Source: Candidatus Obscuribacterales bacterium (GTDB taxonomy: Bacteria; Cyanobacteriota; Vampirovibrionia; Obscuribacterales; Obscuribacteraceae). From it: DNA of 64,000 nucleotides. Both the position numbers and the translations under genes were made by a program. The notes below the pieces were generated by a model that was not told the DNA's origin, ran no database searches, and saw only the letters and a program-made list of their open reading frames with translations. Location of the stretch: NCBI GenBank assembly GCA_019745415.1, contig JAIETF010000064.1, positions 1 through 64,000 of the forward strand. The letters are read 5' to 3'. Below are positions 8,147 to 15,579 of the stretch, in pieces (position 1 is the first letter of the stretch; every line of letters begins with the position of its first letter).

Positions 8147-9949
8147 ATGGCAAAAATAAAAGCCTTTAGCTATGACTCCGCCCTCGGTGACTTGATTCTC
8201 ATCAACAAGTTTGGTTCAAAATCCGGCGGTGTAGATCTATTTATTGCTTCTTCCCATAGCACTAAAGAAGATGAAGCGATTGAGAAAGCAGTGGAACTTA
8301 GCACTGCCCGCGGTGGTACTCCTTTCATTTTGCTTGAACTGCGTAAAGTCGAAAGAGCAGATCTCAATAATGGGCTGGAAGCACTATTGCGCGTGCCCTC
8401 GCTCGAAACTTTACCAATTCTTGCATTTTCGCTGCCCGCCCAAGAAGATAGTTTACTGAGCCTTATCAGTGCCCTCAATCTCAATGAGGTGCACAGTGAG
8501 TTGGTTGCAGCCGGCAATGAAGTAATTCAGAAACTGGTCAAAGTAATTAAGGACAGAGTCGGTCTCTCTAGTCAGCAGAGACAGAAGCCGGCTGTGATGT
8601 TGCATACCGTCTTTCAGAGCGGATCAAGCGCGGCAAACACGATCAGGTTGGCAGTCAATGCCGAGATAGAAGAAAAACGTCAACGACTGGCCGCTAGACT
8701 GGAAGAGCAAGGTCCCACCGGACCAGCGCCGGAAGATCCCCTGGTCTCAATTTGCTTGCCTGTGCAGAACGCTGAGAAAAGTATAGCCAAGACTCTGGAA
8801 GGCATCTTGTGTCAGACCTTCGAAAATTTTGAAGTTCTGATAGCCGACGATCATTCAGACGACAACACACTTGAAATAGTTACTTACTATGCCTCGCGTG
8901 ATGCCAGAATCATTCCCTGGATTAATGAAGAACCGGTGGGAGCGGTCAAAAACCATAACGAATGTTTGATGCGGGCCAGAGGGAAATATATCAAGCCGCT
9001 TTCTCAAGACTCCTGGCTGCACCCCCAGCATCTAGAACAGATGCTCGAAATAGCCGAAAGTCAACCGCAAACAGCCCTGATTCTAGCAGCAACCGATGAG
9101 AGTTTACCCGACTGGTCAGAGATCGGTCTCAATTCATCCAATCAGACTCTCAAAGCTATAGTCGAGCATGGTTTAGATGACCTAAGGCGTCTAGCACCGT
9201 GTCCCTCCGCACTTTTTTTCCGTTCGGCGCATATAGGCAAAGGGTTTAACTCCAATCTGCCCAATCTAGCTACAGTAGATTATGCCTTGCGCATTCTCAC
9301 CAAGGGTGATCTCTTCCTTTTCCCTTGCGGCTTGTTAGAAACTACAACTTGGCACAACAATCAAAAACAGTGGGCCGGTTATTATATGGAACTAGCGGCT
9401 GAATCAATTCAAATAGCCGCTAGTTCGCAAGAAATTCTCAAGAATATAGGCATCGAGAAAGAGGTCTTTGTTGACAGCAGTCTGCTCAAGCTAGGCAACG
9501 ACCTGACCCATACCGAGGCAACTAGAGGCAGAATCGCCTTGAACGCACCGGGTGGAAAGCTCACTAGCAATCAGAATACCTTACCGGTAGCTGTCACCCT
9601 CTTGCGCACTCTTGGTCGCTGTCAACAACGAGGAGGGTCAGCCGATAGCCGAGCCCGCGAAATCGAATTGCTTGAAGAGAGGGTGCGAGAACTGCTTAGC
9701 AGTCCTTCATGGCGGATGACAAAGGTGCTGCGCGATTGGAATGCTAGGCTGCAAAATGATACAGCTATAGCAAGCAGTATCGACTGGGAAAAGATTGATT
9801 GGACTGAGAATTTAGCGCAACAGACCTATGCAGAGTTGCTGCGTAAGATTATCAGGGAGATAAAAACCAGTCGTTCTTGGCGATTGACTGCGCCCTTGCG
9901 GCGGTGGAAAGGGAAAAGAAATTTGCGCAGCGAGAGATTGGAGAAATAG
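8147..9949 (+). CDS. Glycosyltransferase family 2 with extra N-terminal domain
   Basis: This 600-residue protein has a GT2 (GT-A fold) domain at about residues 195-330: VSICLPVQNAEKSI, then GILCQTFENFEVLIADDHSDD, then the GKYIKPLSQDSWL region. Here the usual D-x-D is replaced by Q-D-S, so metal binding may differ. Residues 1-190 are an alpha/beta region I cannot name. The C-terminus holds two short copies of an SxSWR-[ML]-T-x-x-LR-xW motif (near residues 520 and 580), often seen at the ends of rhamnan and O-antigen glycosyltransferases. GGAG lies upstream of the ATG, and the next gene is 3 bases away. The probable role is assembly of a surface glycan. Confidence 0.82.
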   Translation: MAKIKAFSYDSALGDLILINKFGSKSGGVDLFIASSHSTKEDEAIEKAVELSTARGGTPFILLELRKVERADLNNGLEALLRVPSLETLPILAFSLPAQEDSLLSLISALNLNEVHSELVAAGNEVIQKLVKVIKDRVGLSSQQRQKPAVMLHTVFQSGSSAANTIRLAVNAEIEEKRQRLAARLEEQGPTGPAPEDPLVSICLPVQNAEKSIAKTLEGILCQTFENFEVLIADDHSDDNTLEIVTYYASRDARIIPWINEEPVGAVKNHNECLMRARGKYIKPLSQDSWLHPQHLEQMLEIAESQPQTALILAATDESLPDWSEIGLNSSNQTLKAIVEHGLDDLRRLAPCPSALFFRSAHIGKGFNSNLPNLATVDYALRILTKGDLFLFPCGLLETTTWHNNQKQWAGYYMELAAESIQIAASSQEILKNIGIEKEVFVDSSLLKLGNDLTHTEATRGRIALNAPGGKLTSNQNTLPVAVTLLRTLGRCQQRGGSADSRAREIELLEERVRELLSSPSWRMTKVLRDWNARLQNDTAIASSIDWEKIDWTENLAQQTYAELLRKIIREIKTSRSWRLTAPLRRWKGKRNLRSERLEK

Positions 9950-9952
9950 CTT

Positions 9953-10747
9953 ATGTTCGATCTCTTTGAATGGCATAGTGATCATTTGCGCTTAGGCGAC
10001 TTATTGTTTCGGTTGGAGCACTTCCGCAATGATAAATGGAACCTGGGTGATAATCACTTTAGGCTCTATAAAGTAAAGGGGCTTTTTGAGCAGTACCAAG
10101 TATTCTTTGGCCGTAAGCCCAATTTTCAAGCCAAGAATATTCTTGAAATAGGAATGTGGGATGGCGGTAGTTTAGCCATTTTGAACGAAGTGTTCTTGCC
10201 AAGCAAGCTTGTCGGAATAGACTCTCAATCAAATCGGGGTGATAGTGACTATTTCAAGCAGTATCTAGCGCGCCATAAATTGGAAAAGAAAGTACGCACC
10301 TACTGGGGCACCGACCAAGGTGACGCCGAAAAATTGCGAGAGATTCTAAAGAGCGAGTTTGAGCAACCTCTTGATCTTGTTATGGATGATGCTTCGCATC
10401 TCTATGAGCCGACAAAGACATCCTTTGAAGTGATCTTTCCTCATCTGAGGGAGGGTGGTATCTATATAATCGAAGACTGGGCTTGGCTGCACTGGCCGGA
10501 GTTTGACCGAGATCCATATTTTGCCGGTAGAACCGGCTTGACCCAATTGGTTCTGGAAATAGTGGAAATGATAGGTAGTGCCAGAGGCACACCGCCGGCA
10601 GTGCTAACTGTGCTGCCGGGTTTTGTGGCGATAGAAAAGACCTCTCTTAATTTGGCGACCGATAAACCTTTTCGCATAGAAGACTATATCTGTCGCCGTC
10701 CTGTGGCAAAATTCGCCCCACCGGCAAGACTAAGAGAACTGGATTAA
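9953..10747 (+). CDS. SAM-dependent methyltransferase-fold protein, right arm copy
   Basis: A paralogue of the gene at 3009-3755, with the same motif order: ILEIGMWDGGS (residues 63-73), GIDS, YWGTDQGDAEKL, LVMDDASH and GGIYIIEDW. At 264 residues it has a longer C-terminus than the left copy. The paired aspartates of DDASH suggest metal-assisted methyl transfer to a sugar hydroxyl, as in related enzymes; the substrate is inferred from context only. It follows the GT2 gene by 3 bases and precedes another methyltransferase by 10 bases. Confidence 0.78.
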   Translation: MFDLFEWHSDHLRLGDLLFRLEHFRNDKWNLGDNHFRLYKVKGLFEQYQVFFGRKPNFQAKNILEIGMWDGGSLAILNEVFLPSKLVGIDSQSNRGDSDYFKQYLARHKLEKKVRTYWGTDQGDAEKLREILKSEFEQPLDLVMDDASHLYEPTKTSFEVIFPHLREGGIYIIEDWAWLHWPEFDRDPYFAGRTGLTQLVLEIVEMIGSARGTPPAVLTVLPGFVAIEKTSLNLATDKPFRIEDYICRRPVAKFAPPARLRELD

Positions 10748-10757
10748 GGAGAGGACA

Positions 10758-11633
10758 ATGAACCTGACTCTGGAGCATCTACACGAGATAGATTGGGCGG
10801 AAGCCGCCACAGATCAGGTCTTGCTCAATCTAAAGCAGTCCCTGAACAATCCTATAGTTGATGGGCGTGAGTTCCCTCGCTTTCCTGAGCCGGAACTGCA
10901 GCTATTGATTAATGGTTGCAGTGGTGAATCCGCTTTGATGGAGGCTTTTCCATTTTATAAGAGAATCTTGGGCTATTCTGAACTATTAGGTATCACCGTC
11001 GACCGGAAGACTCGAGTCTTGGACCTCGGTTGCGGCTGGGGTCGCCATATGCGTTTTTTCTGGCAATTGGTCGAAGGCGAAAACCTATACGGCGCCGATA
11101 TTGATCCAAAATTCATCGCTCTTTGCAAAGATCTTTTTCCAAGCGGCAATTTTATCAATAACGACCGTGAACCCCCTTTAGCTCTAGATAGCGAAAGCTT
11201 TGATATCGTCTGGTCCTACTCGGTCTTTACTCATATTAACGAAGAGTACAACCTGAAGTGGATGAAAGAGATTCATCGAGTGCTCAGAAAAGGCGGCATG
11301 TTTATCTTGACCACACAGGGGCGCGACTTTATCAAGTTTTGCTATTCTTTCGCCGGTCAAAAAACATTTGAGCATGAGTGGTTTAGATTGCTTTCTCAAA
11401 TTTTCAAATCGCCGCAAGAAGTTGAAGCAGCCAATAAAAATTTCGAGCGCGGGCTCTTTCAATATTTCCGCATAGGCGGCGGCGGCGGACCAAGGGATGA
11501 TTCATTCTATGGTGAAGCGGTTGTCCCACGTAAGTTCTTTGTGGACAATTGGTCACAGCACTTCCGCATAGTGGATTTTTATGATCCGAGGAACCAAAAT
11601 CAGCAGGCAGTAATAGTGGCGCAAAAACTATGA
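10758..11633 (+). CDS. Class I SAM-dependent methyltransferase (Methyltransf_11/25 type)
   Basis: Motif I is VLDLGCGWGRHMRFF near residue 90, followed by GADIDPKFIALCK, then the FDIVWSYSVFTHI motif and RVLRKGGMFILTTQG. The FTHI-x-E-E pattern is common in methyltransferases of polysaccharide loci. There is a glycine-rich GGGGGP loop near residue 240. The stop overlaps the start of the radical SAM gene by four bases (ATGA), so the two are translationally coupled. AGGAGAGG precedes the ATG and gives a strong ribosome binding site. Confidence 0.82.
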   Translation: MNLTLEHLHEIDWAEAATDQVLLNLKQSLNNPIVDGREFPRFPEPELQLLINGCSGESALMEAFPFYKRILGYSELLGITVDRKTRVLDLGCGWGRHMRFFWQLVEGENLYGADIDPKFIALCKDLFPSGNFINNDREPPLALDSESFDIVWSYSVFTHINEEYNLKWMKEIHRVLRKGGMFILTTQGRDFIKFCYSFAGQKTFEHEWFRLLSQIFKSPQEVEAANKNFERGLFQYFRIGGGGGPRDDSFYGEAVVPRKFFVDNWSQHFRIVDFYDPRNQNQQAVIVAQKL

Positions 11634-12730
11634 ACAATCAAAGTGTAGAAAAGAAACGCACCTGTCTATTGACGGTGGGCATAACCGGTTCTTGTAACTT
11701 GCGTTGTCCTTCTTGTGCTGCCGGTAACATGGCCGAGATCAATAGGCCAGGGCAGTTTATGAGTGTCGACACCTATCGAGACTTGCTTGCTAAGGCCACC
11801 AGCGAGGCTGATATATCTGCAGTCTGTCTCTTTATCACTACAGAACCGCTTCTACACCCGCAATTGAATGAGATTGTTCGCATTACCAATACATTCTCTA
11901 TACCTTGCATGATAAGCACCAATCTCAATCTTCTGCCGCGTAATGTAGATGATTTCTTTGCCGCTAATCCTGCATCAATTAGAGTTTCAGTCTCCGGATA
12001 CTTTCAAGAGACTTATGAAAAGAATCACCGCGGCGGCAAGATAGATAGAGTAAAAGAGAATATCAAGGTCATGGCCGAAGCTTGGCAGCGCAGCGGCAGA
12101 AAAGCTCATTTTGAGGTGCATTATCACCGTTATATCGGCAATCTCGACGAAGAGATTCTCATGAAGAGATTCGCCCACAGTCTCGGTTTGACCTTCACTA
12201 CTAACTGGGCCGGCTTCCACCCCTATGAAAAGGCACTGGCCGAATTTGAGCCGGATTTGGCTCTGACAGAGCTTACGCCGGAAGATCGCAAAGTCTTGAA
12301 GACCTTGCCCTTGATTTATAACGAAGACATCAAGAATAGCCCTCATTTCAAACTCCTAGAGAAATACAAGAATCTCCCCTGCCCGATTCAGTCTTCTTAT
12401 TTATTCGTTGACTGGCGCGGAGAAAATCAACTCTGCTGCGCCATGGGAGATACAGAGAAGTTTAGGTTGGGCAGCTATTTTGATCAGACGCTGGAAGAAA
12501 TTCAGAAGCGCAAGGATGAGCATGACATTTGCCGCGCCTGCAAGCGAAACAACGGACATGTGGCTCTGCTACTTGGTTATCAGGATATTGCCATGAAACA
12601 GATAGATCAAATCTGCTTCAGTCATGTGCTGGATTATTATGCCTCCGAAGGCTATGACTTGAGAGGCGGAATGCTTACTCTAGAGAACATTGCGGAGCAG
12701 AGCCAAACTGGCAGCCAGCCACCCATCTAA
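11630..12730 (+). CDS. Radical SAM / SPASM-type protein, right arm copy, tail out of frame
   Basis: This is the paralogue of the gene at 3764-4909. The cluster motif is C22-x3-C26-x2-C29 within GSCNLRCPSC. Further conserved parts are F-I-T-T-E-P-LLHP near residue 85 and HYHRYIGNLDEE near residue 165. Auxiliary-cluster cysteines follow: C in LPCPIQS, CC in NQLCCAMG, and C-x2-C in HDICRACKRN. The reading frame stops at 12730 without the coiled-coil tail of its sister, but a coiled coil continues directly in another frame (12724-12903). It is the last gene of the right arm. Its role is probably glycan or glycolipid modification; the reaction is unknown. Confidence 0.83.
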   Translation: MNNQSVEKKRTCLLTVGITGSCNLRCPSCAAGNMAEINRPGQFMSVDTYRDLLAKATSEADISAVCLFITTEPLLHPQLNEIVRITNTFSIPCMISTNLNLLPRNVDDFFAANPASIRVSVSGYFQETYEKNHRGGKIDRVKENIKVMAEAWQRSGRKAHFEVHYHRYIGNLDEEILMKRFAHSLGLTFTTNWAGFHPYEKALAEFEPDLALTELTPEDRKVLKTLPLIYNEDIKNSPHFKLLEKYKNLPCPIQSSYLFVDWRGENQLCCAMGDTEKFRLGSYFDQTLEEIQKRKDEHDICRACKRNNGHVALLLGYQDIAMKQIDQICFSHVLDYYASEGYDLRGGMLTLENIAEQSQTGSQPPI

Positions 12731-12903
12731 GAGATCATGATTCTGAATATAACGGACTGGTGGAACTGTTGCAGCAACAGCTTGCCCAAGAAAAAGAGAA
12801 GAACAAACATCTAAGCGGAAGAATAGAGGAGCTTGAGAAAGCTTTATCGCGCAAAGAAGCACTCAGTGCGCCGCAGAAATTGAGAGCTTTGGACAGCGAA
12901 TAA
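12724..12903 (+). pseudogene. Out-of-frame coiled-coil tail of the radical SAM gene
   Basis: In the frame shifted by one base relative to the upstream gene, 59 codons run open to a TAA at 12901-12903. They encode a Glu/Lys/Gln/Leu-rich coiled coil (for example LVELLQQQLAQEKEK, then GRIEELEKALSRKE). The left-arm paralogue ends in the same kind of tail, in frame. The simplest reading is a one-base indel between about 12690 and 12727, from mutation or sequencing error; programmed frameshifting is also possible. No ATG with a ribosome binding site precedes the tail, so I do not treat it as a separate gene. Confidence 0.6.
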
Positions 12904-12966
12904 GCTGTTGCTTCACTTGCCCAGGCGACTTTTGAAATTCAACTGGAAAAGAGCGGTAGAAAATCT

Positions 12967-12996
12967 AAACGGTACCTGCTTGAGCAGATACCGTTT
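12967..12996. terminator. Probable bidirectional terminator hairpin
   Basis: The arms AAACGGTA and TACCGTTT pair perfectly (8 bp) and enclose an inner CTGC/GCAG stem with a TTGA loop and one mismatch. The run of A on one side and T on the other would work in both directions. It lies between the convergent radical SAM operon and the GGDEF gene. Confidence 0.65.
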
Positions 12997-13028
12997 ATTT
13001 GACTTATCTTGTCGCTATGCTGGGCAGA

Positions 13029-13751
13029 CTAGGCTTGGGTTGCCGCTGTAACAGTCTGATTGCCGCCTGAGGCATTGGCCTTGTTGGCAGCATCTATTGC
13101 AGACTGCAAGAGGTCTTCAGCTTTAAGGGCGTTACCCGGATAACCGGCGATACCTTGCGAGACTGTGACATGCCAGTTTTGACCGACATCGGAGACACGC
13201 TCAAGCATGATCTTACTGCGAATACGTTCAGCCAGAACCGAAACCCCTTTGGGGTCGGTTTCAGGGCAAATGACCAGGAAGGTATCGGAGTCGTAACGAG
13301 CAGGAATGTCTACGTCGCGCACTTTACTCATGATGAAGTTGGCGGTGCCCTTGAGGATGGAATCGAAGGTGTTTTGACCGTGGGTTTTGCCGGCTTTGGT
13401 CAATTCATCAACCTTAATCACCAGGATGCCGAGAGAGTGTTTGTAACGCTTGGTCCGCTTCAGCTCATCTCGCAAAATGCGGGTGACTGTGTTGCGATTG
13501 TAAAGTTCGGTGACTGAATCGAGCAAAGCAATACGCTCAGCTTCTTGCTGATCGCCTTTGGAAGTGCCGATGGTGGATTGGACATTAGAGAGGTAAGAGC
13601 CCTGCTCAAGTTCCTTATAGCGGCTATGGGCGTCGCCTTGAGGCTTAACCGGCTGGTTTACGGCGCCGGTGTTTCTAAGCTGATTCAATTTCTGCCTGAA
13701 GAGACCTTCTCTTGCAAATAAAGGAACCTGGTCTTTGTCGAAGGTTGGCAT
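13029..13751 (-). CDS. GGDEF-domain protein with degenerate active site
   Basis: Residues 75-230 form a GGDEF fold: LLDSVTELYNRNTV, a central ILVIKVDELTK strand, then ARYDSDTFLVICPETD, and a C-terminal VSQGIAGYP strand. The signature GG[DE]EF is replaced by DSDTF (residues 154-158), so cyclic di-GMP synthesis is unlikely. Such degenerate domains often act as GTP or c-di-GMP sensors or as protein scaffolds. Residues 1-70 are polar, without a recognisable sensor domain or membrane segment, so the protein is probably cytoplasmic. It is a single gene, convergent with the radical SAM arm. Confidence 0.8.
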   Translation of the reverse strand: MPTFDKDQVPLFAREGLFRQKLNQLRNTGAVNQPVKPQGDAHSRYKELEQGSYLSNVQSTIGTSKGDQQEAERIALLDSVTELYNRNTVTRILRDELKRTKRYKHSLGILVIKVDELTKAGKTHGQNTFDSILKGTANFIMSKVRDVDIPARYDSDTFLVICPETDPKGVSVLAERIRSKIMLERVSDVGQNWHVTVSQGIAGYPGNALKAEDLLQSAIDAANKANASGGNQTVTAATQA

Positions 13752-14267
13752 CGTTTTCCTCTCAAGTCACCGACTAACTAATACCGACTAACGAATAAAT
13801 AATCGTCAGACAATATTTATATCATATCCAATGCTTGTCAATAGGTGCTGTTGTTTTAACTACAAACTTGGACTTGAAATTGTTGAAATTAACCGCTGCT
13901 AATTATCCGACTTAAGAGCGCTACGGTCGACCGGCGCGACTCATACCCCTCAATGCTAGGTGCATATGACACCATAATTGGTGCGCTATCTACCAATGAC
14001 AACTCTGTCGATGAGTTAAATCTCAGTGGCAAACATAAAAAATCTTGGCAAAGCTATCACTTGGAATCCGCTTGACCTCTGAATAATGTCCATATGAGGG
14101 ATTTTTAGACCATACTGTATATATATTTTTGTCTTAAGCAAGCCTCTTGACGGCCGCCGATATATGTTCGACTATATGCAGGTACGCTAAAGAAGTTTGC
14201 TTATGACCACTTGTGATCTTCTTACAGCAAAGCCACCCGGCTCATGCCAAGGGGAAGTTTCTAGAAG
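13752..14267. other. Long non-coding interval
   Basis: These 516 bases hold no reading frame I would call a gene. The region is AT-rich, with a near-repeat of CCGACTAAC around 13770-13792 and an AT stretch (TATATATATTTTT) around 14118. A weak promoter for the downstream plus-strand gene could be TTGACG at 14147-14152 with GACTAT 17 bases later. I see no tRNA and no conserved RNA that I can name. Confidence 0.4.
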
Positions 14268-14999
14268 ATGCTGAAAGTCGCAAGATCAAACAAAGCCGCA
14301 CTACTTGTATTGGTATCGCTGGCGGTGAGTCTCAATTTAAGCCTGCCGGCTCAATCACAAAGAGTGCACAGCTTAACTAAAGAAATAGCGCCGGAAGTAT
14401 CGAAAGACACAGCAGAAGAGCGCAAAAAGCTAGAAAAAGGTGAAGTCGTAGTCGGACTAAAGGACGTAGGCAGCACCAAATACGTTATGGGCAAAATAGT
14501 CATCGACCAATCACCCGATAAAGTTTGGCCGATTATGGTGAACCCCTTTGAGTTTAGAGGCAGAATCTCACCACGGGTGAAAAACGTAGAGGTAATGACT
14601 GATCAAAGTCACCTTTCGGTACTGCGAATGACCATGGATACGAATCCACTGCCTCTTTTGCCCCAGCTATCTTATACTGTTGAGTCTCGCTATGAACAAG
14701 ACGAACAGGGCGGCAGAATAGAATTTAGAAGAGTGGCCGGTACGCTTAAAGATTTTCGGGGTTGTTGGGAAATGAGCCCTACCTGTGGTGGCACCAAGAC
14801 CGAACTTACATACAGCATGTATCTCGATCCTGGTTTCTTCGTTCCGCAGTGGATCGTCCGCGAAGGCGTCAAGAGTGAACTACCTCGTACACTTCTTGCT
14901 TTGCGCAAACGTATCAAAGCTGTCTATGAAGAAAAAGCCAGACCTGAATCGCATAATATCTTAGCTGCCAATATCAGCGCCCATCACTCGGTTCACTAA
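14268..14999 (+). CDS. Exported START/SRPBCC-like protein
   Basis: A signal peptide covers residues 1-30 (basic start, a long Leu/Val stretch, then LPAQSQ). Residues 60-225 look like the SRPBCC (START, polyketide cyclase, Coq10) fold: a K-I-V-I-D-Q-S-P-D-K-V-W strand-helix start, then beta strands and a long C-terminal helix (LPRTLLALRKRIKAVYEE). This fold makes a hydrophobic pocket for lipids or other nonpolar ligands. Position and signal suggest a periplasmic lipid-binding role, but the ligand is unknown. The next gene starts 5 bases downstream. Confidence 0.72.
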   Translation: MLKVARSNKAALLVLVSLAVSLNLSLPAQSQRVHSLTKEIAPEVSKDTAEERKKLEKGEVVVGLKDVGSTKYVMGKIVIDQSPDKVWPIMVNPFEFRGRISPRVKNVEVMTDQSHLSVLRMTMDTNPLPLLPQLSYTVESRYEQDEQGGRIEFRRVAGTLKDFRGCWEMSPTCGGTKTELTYSMYLDPGFFVPQWIVREGVKSELPRTLLALRKRIKAVYEEKARPESHNILAANISAHHSVH

Positions 15000-15004
15000 A
15001 GACA

Positions 15005-15556
15005 TTGTCTCTCGAAATCATTGTCTATATGCCCTTTGCTCCAGAGGACAGGCGTCTGCCCGAGCTTCTTTCAAAGCTTGAGGCTGAGGGTTTATCTTGC
15101 CTACCGCAGTCTGATTTTTCTTTTCAAGATCAGGGTTTTATACCTATCAAGGTAAGCCCGAAGATTGGGCCAGAAGAATTTCGCAATAAAGTTTATGAGA
15201 CCGGCTTCGAAATTTATCTTGCGCCCTTCGACTACAAAAAGACACTAGAAGAACTAAAGAAGCCAACAAAGCAAACTTGGCTGAATAAACTATTGGTTGG
15301 CAAGCGTGAACAGATTGCTAAAGACTTTATCGTCGATCAGGAGACTGATAAAGAGCTTTCTAAACAGACCCAAGAGTTGCATTTAGTCTACCGAGATGAC
15401 TATCTTGTGCCTTTCGCCTTTGCTGCAGTGCTAAGCGACCTAACCAATGGTCTTCTATTTGAGTCTGAAGCCGGCGAATATTTTAAACCCAAACAAGCCC
15501 TGGCAGAAATACCAAAACTCGCAAAAGACTGGTCACCGCCGGTTGTGGACTCCTGA
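15005..15556 (+). CDS. Hypothetical protein
   Basis: I do not recognise this 183-residue protein. It is soluble, without a signal peptide or membrane segment. A TTG start at 15005 puts it 5 bases behind the START-like gene and includes a beta-strand start (LEIIVYMPF); an internal ATG at about 15029 is the alternative. The middle is charged (residues 75-115), and the C-terminal part has a hydrophobic FAFAAVLSDL helix. It probably shares a transcript with the preceding gene and ends 23 bases before the convergent dacB. Confidence 0.55.
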   Translation: MSLEIIVYMPFAPEDRRLPELLSKLEAEGLSCLPQSDFSFQDQGFIPIKVSPKIGPEEFRNKVYETGFEIYLAPFDYKKTLEELKKPTKQTWLNKLLVGKREQIAKDFIVDQETDKELSKQTQELHLVYRDDYLVPFAFAAVLSDLTNGLLFESEAGEYFKPKQALAEIPKLAKDWSPPVVDS

Positions 15557-15579
15557 AAAAGCGACTATTGACTTAGGCT

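Noticed and set aside
13155-13517. A 120-codon plus-strand frame across the GGDEF gene
   Set aside because: It is the mirror of a well-supported coding region; the GGDEF fold is only in the minus frame.
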